A DNA stretch of 64,000 nucleotides from JALJPB01 sp963933115 (GCA_963933115.1 CAWVSL010000007.1:1-64000), one strand, 5' to 3'; counted from the stretch's first letter, positions 45,405 to 55,064 are shown. The notes: generated by a model from the sequence alone, not told the origin. Numbers and translations: made by a program.

Positions 45405-46376
45405 TTATGAATCAGTTAAACTAACAGTAATATTACCAATATCAACCATTAACTTTTCCATTGTAAATACACCATTAATTTGACTATATGATTTTATTTG
45501 TTTGTTCGTTTTCACTATTTCTTGGTATATCAGCCAAAGGGTATTAGGCTTTATTTTTTGCTCAAACATCAACCTCAGATTATCATCTAGATCGCATTCT
45601 GCCCAATTGTGTTGGCTTCTCATTAAATTCACAAGTATTTTTTCTAACCAACGCAACGCTTCAGGTTGTTCTGCTAATAGCTTGATATTTTTAGCTTGAT
45701 GATTGAATAGATAATTAAAAAAACATTTTTGAAATTCAATAAATTCTTGCTGTTTTACCTGATTACTCATCTCAGGTAAATGCGTTAAATTAATAAATTG
45801 TTCATCTGCTTTATTTTGGCTAATTTTATTTGCCACAATACCTAATCCAGCTAATAACTTATTACCAACTGGAGGCCTAATAGTATACAAGCGACTTCGG
45901 CTGATAATAGTTGGCAACAAATTGTCAGCGTCACAAGTTGTTAAAACAATAACGCTATTGTTTGTCGGTTCTTCAAGTGTTTTTAATAAAGCGTTCGCTG
46001 CTGCAACTGTCATTTTTTCAGCTGTGGGAATTAATACCGTTTGATTAATTCCTATATGAGCAGTTTTTTCAAGGAATCGACTAACTAATCGAATATCATC
46101 AATGCCAATAGTTTTTGTTTTACTGTTAACCGTTATATTATCTGGATACGTTTGACTTCGATATAACTGACAAGTTTTACACTGGCCACATGCGCCCAAG
46201 ACTTTTGTTTCAGGGTGTTTAATTGTTTGCTGGCAAAGTAGAATTTTAATTAGCCACTGTGCTAGCTCACTTTTACCCGCACCTTCAACACCACTTATTA
46301 AAATAGCATGGGGTAAGCGGTTATCAACAATCTGATTTGATAACAAAATTTGCTGTTCGATTAACCAATTTTTCAT
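45405..46376 (-). CDS. holB: DNA polymerase III delta' subunit
   Basis: About 323 residues. Clamp-loader subunit with an AAA+ fold. The P-loop-like ISGVEGAGKSELA and four zinc cysteines (GACGQCKTC, with C in LLCQQT nearby) are present, and ALLKTLEEPTNNSVIVL, SRSRLY follow. The frame opens at a TTG (46379), but the next codon is ATG and fits better. 19 bases downstream of tmk, part of the pabC-mltG-tmk-holB-pilZ-tatD operon. Confidence 0.94.
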   Translation of the reverse strand: MKNWLIEQQILLSNQIVDNRLPHAILISGVEGAGKSELAQWLIKILLCQQTIKHPETKVLGACGQCKTCQLYRSQTYPDNITVNSKTKTIGIDDIRLVSRFLEKTAHIGINQTVLIPTAEKMTVAAANALLKTLEEPTNNSVIVLTTCDADNLLPTIISRSRLYTIRPPVGNKLLAGLGIVANKISQNKADEQFINLTHLPEMSNQVKQQEFIEFQKCFFNYLFNHQAKNIKLLAEQPEALRWLEKILVNLMRSQHNWAECDLDDNLRLMFEQKIKPNTLWLIYQEIVKTNKQIKSYSQINGVFTMEKLMVDIGNITVSLTDS

Positions 46377-46398
46377 CAATAATGCCTTTTAAGCAAAA

Positions 46399-47025
46399 CT
46401 AAGTGTTTAAAAATGAATTTAGTGCAGTACGAATATCTTGATGCACTTTATCCATACTCTGCTCCGCATCTATCGTAATAATATTTTCATCTGCACTAGC
46501 AAGTTGGCAATATTTATCATGTACACGTTCAAAAAAGTCCATCTTTTCTTGCTCAATCCGATCTAACTCACCTCTGGCAATGGCTCGTGATAGCCCTACT
46601 TTAGGTGAAATATCGAGATACAAGGTGAGATCTGGTTTAAATCCCTTTAAGGTAACCTCTGCAATGGTGTTGATTATTTTTTCATTAAGTCCTCTACCTC
46701 CACCTTGATAAGCACGAGAACTTAAGTCATGCCGGTCACCGATAACCCATTCACCTGCATTTAAAGCCGGTAAAATACAATTTTGTAATAGTTGGCTTCG
46801 ACTGGCGTACATCAAAAACAATTCAGTTTCGTCGGTAAGTTTTTCTTGATGATCAACTGACTTTACAATCGCTCTTAATGACTCTGCTAATGGTGTACCA
46901 CCGGGCTCTCGAGTATTAATAAATTTAATATTGTTTAAATTCAAGATCTCTTCAATGGTGGTTATTGCCGTCGATTTACCCGCACCTTCCATACCTTCAA
47001 CAACTATAAATTTTCCTAAACTCAT
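46399..47025 (-). CDS. tmk: Thymidylate kinase
   Basis: 208-residue dTMP kinase. P-loop VEGMEGAGKST near residue 10, the DR(H/Y) motif in GDRHDLSSRAYQGGGRG, LTLYLDISPKVGLSRA and the lid segment RGELDRIEQEKMDFFERV. It phosphorylates dTMP to dTDP for DNA synthesis. The conserved cluster (mltG upstream, holB downstream) supports it. Confidence 0.97.
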   Translation of the reverse strand: MSLGKFIVVEGMEGAGKSTAITTIEEILNLNNIKFINTREPGGTPLAESLRAIVKSVDHQEKLTDETELFLMYASRSQLLQNCILPALNAGEWVIGDRHDLSSRAYQGGGRGLNEKIINTIAEVTLKGFKPDLTLYLDISPKVGLSRAIARGELDRIEQEKMDFFERVHDKYCQLASADENIITIDAEQSMDKVHQDIRTALNSFLNT

Positions 47026-47080
47026 TTTATACCCTGCTTTAACTTTAATAACACAATTGACAACTTAAGAGCTTTAAAAA

Positions 47081-48079
47081 CTATTTTTGACCTAACTGAT
47101 ACCTTGCCACTGCAGCATTATGATCAGTTAAATTACTGCTAAATATATGTTTGCCATTACCCATACTGACAAAATACAAAAAATCAGTGGTTTCAGGTTT
47201 TAATACGGCCTTTAAGGCTAATATCCCAGGCATAGCTATGGGTGTAGGAGGCAAACCATTAATTCGGTAAGTATTGTAAGGTGTTTTTTCCCTTAAATGG
47301 ACTCTTTTAATATTACCTTGATAACGGTCACCTAAGCCATAAATAACAGTGGGGTCTGTTTGCAAACGCATTTTTTTTCTTAAGCGATTAACAAATACCG
47401 AAGATATCAATGGCATTTCATCAATTACACTAGTTTCTTTTTCGATAATTGACGCCATAATAAGCACTTGGTAAGTATTTTTATAGGGTAAATTTTTTGC
47501 CCTTTTTTGCCATAAAGTATCTAACTTATTTTTCATCTCGATATGCGCCCACTTCAATATAGTGAAATCCGAAGTACCTTCAGTGAATGCATATGTGTCA
47601 GGAAAAAACCAACCTTCAGGGTTTATTTCATTTATATCAAATAGTTGAGATATTTGTTTTATCGATTTACCTGATAGTTGATGCGTTAATTCTGACTGTT
47701 TTCCAAGCTGATCTAACCACTGTTTAAAAGTCGAACCTTCAACAAAGGTAATAGTAAATTGATGCTCTTTTCCTATCACTAACAGATTAAGAAGCTCATT
47801 GAGGCTAATATGAGCATTAAGTTTAAAAGTACCCGTTTTAATTTGAGCTTTCTCAGGATATAACTTAGCGTAACTTCTTAACCAAAAACGGTTATCAATC
47901 CAGTTATTATTAACCAGTTCATTTGAAAATGATAATAGAGATGTACCTGGTTTCACGGTAATGAGCGTAGATCGCTTTAAATTAATCGGCTGACTCATTT
48001 GCTGGTCAAGCAAATAAAAGAAACCACCAACAAAAAAAAGACATAAAAAGAGGCATAATATAACTATTTTTTTTATCAA
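47081..48079 (-). CDS. mltG: Endolytic murein transglycosylase MltG
   Basis: 332-residue YceG/MltG, anchored by one N-terminal helix (KIVILCLFLCLFFVGGFFYL) with the rest periplasmic. It cuts nascent glycan strands and limits their length. LysM-like segment (LITVKPGTSLLSFSNELV) and catalytic region with the Glu in MASIIEKETSV, plus RLQTDPTVIYGLG and PYNTYRINGLPPTPIAMPG. The start is TTG with AAGGA about 8 bases before it. No ATG is available before residue 28. 20 bases downstream of pabC. Confidence 0.95.
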   Translation of the reverse strand: MIKKIVILCLFLCLFFVGGFFYLLDQQMSQPINLKRSTLITVKPGTSLLSFSNELVNNNWIDNRFWLRSYAKLYPEKAQIKTGTFKLNAHISLNELLNLLVIGKEHQFTITFVEGSTFKQWLDQLGKQSELTHQLSGKSIKQISQLFDINEINPEGWFFPDTYAFTEGTSDFTILKWAHIEMKNKLDTLWQKRAKNLPYKNTYQVLIMASIIEKETSVIDEMPLISSVFVNRLRKKMRLQTDPTVIYGLGDRYQGNIKRVHLREKTPYNTYRINGLPPTPIAMPGILALKAVLKPETTDFLYFVSMGNGKHIFSSNLTDHNAAVARYQLGQK

Positions 48080-48099
48080 CAGAGCTTTCCTTACTCAAA

Positions 48100-48885
48100 C
48101 TAAAGACATTTATAACTGTTAGCTTTATCTATAGATAAGAGCTTACCATTAAATATTTTTATCGGCACTATACCCATCACAGAATTACAAATGAACATTG
48201 CTTGAACCTGTTGCAAATCCTCTAGAGTGAAATCTTTTATTATAGTATTTGGTCTATTAGACAAAATTTTTGCTCTCATCAAACCAGCAACTCCTGAGTG
48301 GGAGATATTAGGTGTATAAAGCTTATCATTGGTTAGCCAAAACACATTAGCACCACTGGTTTCTATAACTAAACCATTAATATTGGTAACTAATATTTCA
48401 TCTTCATCTCTATGATCTAATTCTTGGCGAATTAATACTTGTTCTAAACGATTAAGGTGTTTTATATTACCAAGCATCGGGTTAATACCAAGTTGTAATT
48501 GACTAATCCCTAAGTTGATACCATTTTTTTGCCAATTTTCATAATGCTCAGGAAAGGCTGAAACACTAATAATAACAGTCGGCGAACTGGTACCAATACG
48601 TGAATAACCTCTGCCTCCTTCCCCTGCGGTGATAATAATTTTAATCACAGCTTTAGAATAAGATAAGGCAACGGTCTTCAGCTCTTGACTGAGTTCGCTA
48701 ATTGATACCATTGGAATTTTAAGAAAAACACAACCATCATCTAAGCGTTGAAGATGTTCAGTCAACATTTCTATTTCACCATTAAAAATCTTAGCGGTAG
48801 TGAATAAACCATCACCATAATTAAAACCACGATTTCTTACCGATAAAAGATCTATGGGTTGGCCATTAATAGAAGAATAAAGCAC
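48100..48885 (-). CDS. pabC: Aminodeoxychorismate lyase
   Basis: 261-residue fold-type IV PLP enzyme releasing p-aminobenzoate and pyruvate for folate synthesis. Typical motifs are RNRGFNYGDGLFTT near the N-terminus, the PLP Lys in AVIKIIITAGEGGRGY (K at the conserved place), LGNIKHLNRLEQVLI, and ETSGANVFWL. It starts with GTG preceded by GGAG. Located between fabF and mltG, as in E. coli. Confidence 0.93.
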   Translation of the reverse strand: MLYSSINGQPIDLLSVRNRGFNYGDGLFTTAKIFNGEIEMLTEHLQRLDDGCVFLKIPMVSISELSQELKTVALSYSKAVIKIIITAGEGGRGYSRIGTSSPTVIISVSAFPEHYENWQKNGINLGISQLQLGINPMLGNIKHLNRLEQVLIRQELDHRDEDEILVTNINGLVIETSGANVFWLTNDKLYTPNISHSGVAGLMRAKILSNRPNTIIKDFTLEDLQQVQAMFICNSVMGIVPIKIFNGKLLSIDKANSYKCL

Positions 48886-48907
48886 TGAGTTGTCTCCAAA
48901 TATAATA

Positions 48908-48939
48908 AAGCCTGAATACTAAAGTGAGTATTCAGGCTT
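48908..48939 (-). terminator. Hairpin between fabF and pabC
   Basis: A perfect 13-bp stem (AAGCCTGAATACT with AGTATTCAGGCTT) with a 6-nt loop, followed on the minus strand by the weak U-rich TATTATATTT. Probably a partial terminator that lowers read-through from the fab genes into the pabC-mltG group. Confidence 0.65.
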
Positions 48940-48995
48940 AACGTATTGATTTCAAGTTATAAATAACTTAATTGATCAAGTAAAACAACTAATAA

Positions 48996-50228
48996 CTAAA
49001 TTCGCTTGAAAATTAGCGAGCCGTTTGTACCACCAAAACCAAATGAATTACATAATACATAGTCTAAGTTAACGTCACGAGCGCTACCAGTAATATAATC
49101 CAAATCACAACCTTCACCCGGATTATCTAAATTAATTGTTGGTGGAACCGCATTATTAACTAGGGCTTGAATACTAAAAATCGCTTCAACAGCGCCTGCG
49201 GCACCTAATAAATGGCCTGTCATTGATTTGGTCGATCCCATCATCAAGTTATAAGCTTGTTCACCAAATACAGACTTCACCGCATTAGTTTCAGCAATAT
49301 CTCCTGCTAGAGTCGACGTACCATGAGCATTAATATAGCCAATTTTATTGATATCAACTTTTGCATCATTGATCGCGTTTTTCATCGCAAGGGCTGCACC
49401 TGCACCATCACTTGGTGGTGATGTCATATGATAGGCATCTCCACTCATACCAAAACCAACAAGTTCAGCATAAATTTTAGCACCGCGCGCTTTAGCATGC
49501 TCATATTCTTCAACAACAATAACACCTGCACCATCACCCAAGACAAAGCCATCACGGTCTTTATCCCAAGGCCGAGAGGCTTCTTGAGGAGCCTCATTAC
49601 GGGTTGAAAGAGCACGGGCAGCACCAAAGCCACCCATACCTAGCTGAGTCGAACCTTTTTCAGCCCCACCAGCAACAATAGCATCAGCATCACCATAGGC
49701 GACCATACGAGCTGCATGGCCAATATTATGCACACCACTAGTACAAGCAGTTACAATTGAAATATTAGGTCCTTTAAGGCCAAACATAATCGAAATATGA
49801 CCAGCTATCATATTGATGATAGTTGAAGGCACAAAAAATGGTGATAATTTACGAGGACCACCTTTAAGCATTTTATCATAGCCAGACTCTATTAAGCCTA
49901 AGCCACCAATACCTGCACCAACGGCTACACCAACGCGGTGAGCATTCTCTTCGTTAATTTCTAAGCCAGAGTCTTTAAATGCTTGTACGGCTGCAGCTAC
50001 GCCGTATTGAATGAAAAGGTCCATTTTTTTGGCCTCTTTTCTTTCCATGTAGTCTTGTGCATTAAAATCATTGACCAAGCCAGCAAATTTTGTTTGAAAT
50101 TCTGAAGTATCAAAGTGATCAATATTACTAATACCACTTTTACCTAAAAGTAGATTCTCCCAGGTAGTTTGAGGGTCATTGCCCAAAGGACTTAGCATAC
50201 CAATACCGGTAACTACAACACGTCTCAT
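48996..50228 (-). CDS. fabF: Beta-ketoacyl-ACP synthase II
   Basis: 410-residue KAS II, elongating acyl-ACP and important for temperature control of membrane unsaturation. Catalytic Cys in VTACTSGVHNIG, His residues in NAHGTSTLAGD and STKSMTGHLLGAAGA, and C-terminal NSFGFGGTNGSLI. It follows acpP, from which it is separated by a very long hairpin. Confidence 0.97.
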   Translation of the reverse strand: MRRVVVTGIGMLSPLGNDPQTTWENLLLGKSGISNIDHFDTSEFQTKFAGLVNDFNAQDYMERKEAKKMDLFIQYGVAAAVQAFKDSGLEINEENAHRVGVAVGAGIGGLGLIESGYDKMLKGGPRKLSPFFVPSTIINMIAGHISIMFGLKGPNISIVTACTSGVHNIGHAARMVAYGDADAIVAGGAEKGSTQLGMGGFGAARALSTRNEAPQEASRPWDKDRDGFVLGDGAGVIVVEEYEHAKARGAKIYAELVGFGMSGDAYHMTSPPSDGAGAALAMKNAINDAKVDINKIGYINAHGTSTLAGDIAETNAVKSVFGEQAYNLMMGSTKSMTGHLLGAAGAVEAIFSIQALVNNAVPPTINLDNPGEGCDLDYITGSARDVNLDYVLCNSFGFGGTNGSLIFKRI

Positions 50229-50276
50229 AAAAGGTTTGCCTTTAATTATACCAAACGGTAATAAAATTGAATAATT

Positions 50277-50326
50277 AAAAAGGGCGGTTACATTATATTA
50301 AATAATATAATGTAACCGCCCTTTTT
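50277..50326. terminator. Long perfect hairpin between acpP and fabF
   Basis: A 50-base inverted repeat: left arm from 50277 (AAAAAGGGCGGTTACATTAT...) pairs base for base with the right arm ending at 50326, giving 23-24 perfect base pairs with a loop of only 2-4 bases. The outer part (GC-rich, then T tract) looks like a terminator usable on either strand. The inner AT arm makes it about twice as long as ordinary terminators. It would attenuate fabF relative to acpP or be a processing site. Confidence 0.8.
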
Positions 50327-50370
50327 ACATGTTTAAGCAATACGTTGTTACACGTAATTAAATCGAGTGA

Positions 50371-50604
50371 TTACTGGTTAGCAGTAACGTAATCGACTGC
50401 AGCTTGAACTGTAGTAATTTTTTCAGCATCTTCATCAGGAATTTCAGTATCAAATTCTTCTTCTAACGCCATAACTAATTCAACAGTATCTAAAGAATCA
50501 GCACCAAGGTCGTCGACGAAAGAAGAGTTAATTTTAACTTCTGCTTCGGTTACACCTAGTTGTTCAATAGTGATTTTTTTTACGCGTTCTTCAATTGTGC
50601 TCAT
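50371..50604 (-). CDS. acpP: Acyl carrier protein
   Basis: 77-residue acidic four-helix carrier. The phosphopantetheine attachment Ser37 lies in DDLGADSLDTVELVMALEE. Nearly identical in plan to E. coli AcpP. It lies between fabG and fabF. Confidence 0.98.
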   Translation of the reverse strand: MSTIEERVKKITIEQLGVTEAEVKINSSFVDDLGADSLDTVELVMALEEEFDTEIPDEDAEKITTVQAAVDYVTANQ

Positions 50605-50765
50605 TTTATTTCCTTGACTAGAAAGTGCTTTTTTTCAAATTGCGTGTATTCTATTCGTCAACGCGTCGCCATGCAAGTATCTAATTTTACTTTTTTAACT
50701 GGTCAAACCTGACAACCACATTAAGTTTAACCCTCTAAAAGTCACAAACCCTTTACAGTAAAGGG

Positions 50766-51500
50766 TTAGACCATATACATACCGCCATTAACATGTAATG
50801 TTTCACCCGTGATGTAAGCTGCAGCATCAGAAGCTAAAAAGGCAACTGCACTAGCAATCTCTTCTGGTTTACCTAATCTGTTAGCCGGCACTTGTGAAAA
50901 GATACCCTCTTTTTGCTCATCAGTAAGTGTCTGTGTCATATCGGTGTCGATAAAACCGGGTGCAACAGTATTAACGGTAATACCACGAGAAGCCACTTCT
51001 CTTGCTAATGATTTTGTAAAGCCTAAAAGCCCAGCTTTAGATGTAGCATAATTCACTTGACCCGCATTACCCATTGAACCAACAACTGAGCCAATATTAA
51101 TAATACGACCTGTTCTCTTCTTCATCATCGGACGAATAGCAGCTTTACTCACTTTAAATACAGATGAGAGATTTGTATCAATAATGTCATCCCATTCGTC
51201 AGTTTTCATCCGCATAAACAAGTTATCACGTGTAATACCCGCATTATTAACTAAGATATCAATTGAACCATGATTGTCTTTAATCGAAGAAAACAATGCT
51301 GCAATTGATTCATCGCTCGTCACATTAAGCACCAAGCCATTACCTGCACCTAAATACTCACTAATTTTTTCTGCTCCATGAGCCGATGTTGCAGTACCAA
51401 TAACCGCTGCACCGAGGCTCTGAAGTTGTTTCGCTATTGCTTTGCCAATACCGCGACTAGCACCAGTAACTAAGACAACTTTTCCATCTAATGAAAACAT
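50766..51500 (-). CDS. fabG: 3-oxoacyl-ACP reductase
   Basis: 244-residue short-chain dehydrogenase using NADPH. Cofactor motif VTGASRGIGKAIA at residue 11 onward, NNAGITRDNLFMRM, catalytic Ser in NIGSVVGSMGN and the YATSKAG Tyr-Lys pair, C-terminal ITGETLHVNGGMYMV. It is 8 bases downstream of fabD. Confidence 0.98.
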   Translation of the reverse strand: MFSLDGKVVLVTGASRGIGKAIAKQLQSLGAAVIGTATSAHGAEKISEYLGAGNGLVLNVTSDESIAALFSSIKDNHGSIDILVNNAGITRDNLFMRMKTDEWDDIIDTNLSSVFKVSKAAIRPMMKKRTGRIINIGSVVGSMGNAGQVNYATSKAGLLGFTKSLAREVASRGITVNTVAPGFIDTDMTQTLTDEQKEGIFSQVPANRLGKPEEIASAVAFLASDAAAYITGETLHVNGGMYMV

Positions 51501-51508
51501 AATTTTTC

Positions 51509-52444
51509 CTATTTAAATACTTCAAGGGCATTTGCCAACGAGTCTGAATTATTAACTGAGATGCAAGTTACCGATTTATCAATGCGTTTAATTAAGCCTT
51601 GTAACACCTTGCCAGGACCGGCTTCTACCACTTGCTCTATACCATCATTGGCAAGTTTACTGATAGTTTCACTCCAACGAACAGGACTATACAACTGCTT
51701 AACCAAGGCTTTTTTTATCGCCTCAGCGGATGACTCAACAGCAACATCTACATTGTTAACAACTGAAATTTTTGGCGTGTTAAAAGTGATTTTATCAAGT
51801 TCTAGCGCAAGCTTATCAGCAGCATCTTTCATTAACGCACAGTGCGAAGGCACGCTGACAGGCAAAGGTAATACCCTTTTGGCTCCTCCTTCTTTACATA
51901 ACACTCCCGCTCGTTCAACTGCAGCTTTATGGCCAGCAATAACGACTTGACCAGGAGAGTTAAAGTTTACCGCAGATACTACTTCTTGCTCTTGAGCCTT
52001 AACACAAGCATCAATAATGGCCTGATTATCTAAGCCTATAATTGCAGACATTGCCCCAATACCTTCAGGTACTGAAGCTTGCATAAACTGACCACGTTTT
52101 TCGACTAAAACTACGGCTTCTTCTAAAGTTATTACATCAGCACAAACTAACGCTGAATATTCACCTAAACTGTGTCCTGCGATAATACTCGGTAAACGTG
52201 ATGACTTAGACTGCCATAATCGCCACATAGCGACACTTGCTGTTAGTAATGCCGGTTGAGTATGGTGCGTTTGATTTAATTTTTCACTAGGTCCTTGAGA
52301 AATTAACTGCCAAAGATCGTAACCAAGTGCTTGTGATGCTTGTGAAAATGTATTTTGAACTATTTCGTTATCTTGATAATCACTCAGCATACCGACTGTT
52401 TGAGAGCCCTGGCCTGGGAAAACAAAAGCTAATTTATTTTGCAT
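51509..52444 (-). CDS. fabD: Malonyl-CoA:ACP transacylase
   Basis: 311-residue enzyme loading malonate on ACP. N-terminal FVFPGQGSQTVGML, catalytic Ser92 in AGHSLGEYSALV, and His in VSVPSHCALM. It follows plsX by 87 bases. In most relatives fabH lies between them, but not here. Confidence 0.97.
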   Translation of the reverse strand: MQNKLAFVFPGQGSQTVGMLSDYQDNEIVQNTFSQASQALGYDLWQLISQGPSEKLNQTHHTQPALLTASVAMWRLWQSKSSRLPSIIAGHSLGEYSALVCADVITLEEAVVLVEKRGQFMQASVPEGIGAMSAIIGLDNQAIIDACVKAQEQEVVSAVNFNSPGQVVIAGHKAAVERAGVLCKEGGAKRVLPLPVSVPSHCALMKDAADKLALELDKITFNTPKISVVNNVDVAVESSAEAIKKALVKQLYSPVRWSETISKLANDGIEQVVEAGPGKVLQGLIKRIDKSVTCISVNNSDSLANALEVFK

Positions 52445-52531
52445 TTCTATACCTAAATTTTAAATGTAATCTTTTAACTGACATGGCTACTATTACCAAA
52501 TATTCAATTAACTAAAGTTTTTTAACACGCT

Positions 52532-53551
52532 TTATTCTAATTTATTTTTAATTCTTTGAGGAATCTGTCGTTCAACTTCTTTTGCCGCCTCAATAATGGC
52601 CGCAAAAAAAGCCTTTGAGTTTGCATTACCATGGCTTTTAACAACAATGCCACGTAATCCTATCAAACTTGCACCATTGTACTGGTCGGGGTTCAATGAT
52701 TTAAACAATTTTTTTAATGTGGGTCTTAATAAAAAGCCTAATATTTTAGCTAAAAAATTATATTGGCCGTTCTGTTGGAAAAATGCTTTTGATTTTTCGT
52801 ACACTAGGCGAGCAACCCCTTCGCAAGTTTTAAGGGCAACATTACCAACAAAACCATCACAAACAATAACATCCGCTTTGTTTGAAAAAATATCGCTACC
52901 TTCAATAAAGCCGATATAGTTAATAGCCTCATTCTCAGTTAGCTGTATAGCCGTTTGCTTAATATGATCGCTACCTTTCATCTCTTCAACCCCCATATTT
53001 AATAGGGCGACACGAGGTTTTTTAATTTCATCAACATATTCAGCCATTACAGAACCCATAATAGCAAATTGATAAAGTACATTTGAGTCACAAAAAACAT
53101 TGGCTCCTAAATCAAGCATAAATACATGTTTGTTAATATCGTGAGTCGGTAAAGAAGAAATTAAAGCCGGACGTTCTACACCTGGAATAGTCTTGAGAAC
53201 ATAATGGGCAATAGAAAATAATGCTCCCGTATTCCCTGCACTCACACAAGCTTGTGATTTACCTTCTTTAACTAAATCTAATGCTTTTCGCATTGAAGAA
53301 TCTTTTTTACTGCGCATAGCAATAGAAGGTTTATCATCCATTTCAACAACTTCTGTTGTTGGATAGATAGTTAACTGAGGATGTGGGTAAAATTTATGTT
53401 TGATTAACGCTGCAATAATGACTTGTTCATCACCACACAGAATAAGATGTAGATTGGAGGAGTACTTCACTGCCATTATGGCAGAGGGGATCGTAATATG
53501 GGGGCCTTGATCGCCCCCCATAATATCTAACGAAATAGTTAGACTAGTCAT
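52532..53551 (-). CDS. plsX: Phosphate acyltransferase PlsX
   Basis: 339-residue enzyme making acyl-phosphate from acyl-ACP for phospholipid synthesis. Typical start ISLDIMGGDQGPHITIPSA and the blocks AMRSKKDSSMRKALDLVKEG, SAGNTGALFSIA and DVIVCDGFVGNVALKT. It sits 21 bases after rpmF, in the usual order yceD-rpmF-plsX. Confidence 0.97.
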   Translation of the reverse strand: MTSLTISLDIMGGDQGPHITIPSAIMAVKYSSNLHLILCGDEQVIIAALIKHKFYPHPQLTIYPTTEVVEMDDKPSIAMRSKKDSSMRKALDLVKEGKSQACVSAGNTGALFSIAHYVLKTIPGVERPALISSLPTHDINKHVFMLDLGANVFCDSNVLYQFAIMGSVMAEYVDEIKKPRVALLNMGVEEMKGSDHIKQTAIQLTENEAINYIGFIEGSDIFSNKADVIVCDGFVGNVALKTCEGVARLVYEKSKAFFQQNGQYNFLAKILGFLLRPTLKKLFKSLNPDQYNGASLIGLRGIVVKSHGNANSKAFFAAIIEAAKEVERQIPQRIKNKLE

Positions 53552-53572
53552 AACCTTTAAGTAATTGGTAAA

Positions 53573-53743
53573 TTACTTATTGATTACTTTAACACCTTTA
53601 TAATAGCCATCAGCTGTAACGTGATGACGACGGTGAGTTTCGCCTGATACAGGATCAGTTGAAAGATGTTCTGCTGTTACTGCATCATGTGAACGGCGCA
53701 TGCCACGTCTTGAACGAGACTTTTTGCTTTTTTGAACTGCCAT
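53573..53743 (-). CDS. rpmF: 50S ribosomal protein L32
   Basis: 56-residue L32, starting MAVQKSKKSRSRRGMRRSHD and ending KGVKVINK. It lacks the four zinc-binding cysteines of the other L32 type. GGAG lies just before the ATG. It lies between yceD and plsX, as in most gammaproteobacteria. Confidence 0.98.
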   Translation of the reverse strand: MAVQKSKKSRSRRGMRRSHDAVTAEHLSTDPVSGETHRRHHVTADGYYKGVKVINK

Positions 53744-53793
53744 GAGTTACTCCTAAAATCGGTTATTAGTTTAAACCCTAAGTAGATAACTAG

Positions 53794-54306
53794 CTACTTG
53801 AGTTGTTTTAAAACATCAAATGGGTTTGGCTTTTCAAGCTCTTCAGGCAATTCACCCCAAACACTGTCAGCTGGTGCTTTACAGTCTTCAAGTTCATGCC
53901 TAGGAATTAATGGGAGCATGAGAATTAACTCTTCTTCCACTAATTCACGCAAGTTAACTTCACCATTTTCATCTAATTCTATTACGTCATAATATGACGG
54001 AATTTCTTCAGCAGCCTCAGCATTTTTTGCAGGACTAAAAGTGAAATCCACTTCAAGTAGCTGCTCAAAATCTTCTGAACACCGCTGACAAGTAAATGCT
54101 ACTAATGCCGAGCTCGTGCCTGTCATTACTGTCAGACCACGTTCATCCACATCAAACTTAACCTTTACTTGTACTCGCTCGCTGCGTGCTTCACAAGCAG
54201 CAAGCAATCTAGTCATTTCCGATAATTTAAACACGCCTTGACACACAAGTCTTCGTTGTGCGCTTCGAGTTGGATTAATTGCTATTGGAAGCTTAAGATT
54301 TTTCAT
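53794..54306 (-). CDS. yceD: YceD/DUF177 family protein
   Basis: 170-residue acidic YceD protein, associated with large-subunit rRNA accumulation in other organisms. Two cysteines in AFTCQRCSEDFEQLL are typical of the family, as is the C-terminal WGELPEELEKPNPFDVLKQL. It is the first gene of the rpmF-plsX-fab block and is divergent from maf across 150 bases that must hold both promoters. Confidence 0.93.
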   Translation of the reverse strand: MKNLKLPIAINPTRSAQRRLVCQGVFKLSEMTRLLAACEARSERVQVKVKFDVDERGLTVMTGTSSALVAFTCQRCSEDFEQLLEVDFTFSPAKNAEAAEEIPSYYDVIELDENGEVNLRELVEEELILMLPLIPRHELEDCKAPADSVWGELPEELEKPNPFDVLKQLK

Positions 54307-54456
54307 AAGGCGCGCATAATAATGTGCCTGCTTGCAAGTGTCAAAAGAAATTGCCCTTTTTGTTTAAAAAATTAGGCATAACCTATTTAAAAGTACAAGA
54401 TTAACCCAATAATAAGAGTATAGGTTATTTTTGACACAACTATTGGAACCGTCGTT

Positions 54457-55059
54457 ATGCAAACATTAATTTTAGGCTCTACCTCGCCTTTTAGAAAAAC
54501 ACTGCTACAAAAGCTAAATTTACCCTTTGACTGCGCTAAACCAAATATTGATGAAACACCAAGAGCCAATGAATGTCCACCAGCGCTAGTTGAACGTTTA
54601 GCAATAGAAAAGGCGCAAGCAGTAGCGGCTAAATATCCTGAAGCATTAATTATTGCCTCAGATCAGGTTGCGGTTTGTGATGGTGATATTTTAGGTAAAC
54701 CCCATAATTTTGACAATGGCGTTATGCAACTGACAAAGTTTAGTAATAAAGCCGTTACCTTCTACACCGGTTTATCGGTATATAATAGTAAAACAAAAAA
54801 AAATCACTCATTAGTAGAAACTTTTACTGTTCACTTTAAGCTATTAAGTCAGAGCGACATTGAAAACTATTTAAAAGCTGAACAACCTTACAATTGTGCC
54901 GGTAGTTTTAAAAGTGAAGGTTTGGGCATTTGTTTATTCAAAAAGCTTGAAGGCAATGATCCAAATACCCTAATAGGCTTACCATTAATTAAATTAGTTA
55001 GTTTATTAAAACAACATGGTATAAATGTTTTATCGGAGCAATCAACCGCTAACAGCTAA
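54457..55059 (+). CDS. maf: Maf-like nucleotide pyrophosphatase (YceF type)
   Basis: 200-residue Maf protein, hydrolysing non-canonical or modified NTPs; the YceF group prefers 7-methyl-GTP. N-terminal LGSTSPFRKTLLQKL, the acidic residue in ASDQVAVCDGDILGKP, then CAGSFKSEGLGICLFKKLEG and DPNTLIGLPL are characteristic. The location beside yceD and rluC is that of yceF in E. coli. It ends 5 bases from the convergent HAD gene. Confidence 0.94.
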   Translation: MQTLILGSTSPFRKTLLQKLNLPFDCAKPNIDETPRANECPPALVERLAIEKAQAVAAKYPEALIIASDQVAVCDGDILGKPHNFDNGVMQLTKFSNKAVTFYTGLSVYNSKTKKNHSLVETFTVHFKLLSQSDIENYLKAEQPYNCAGSFKSEGLGICLFKKLEGNDPNTLIGLPLIKLVSLLKQHGINVLSEQSTANS

Positions 55060-55064
55060 CCGCT

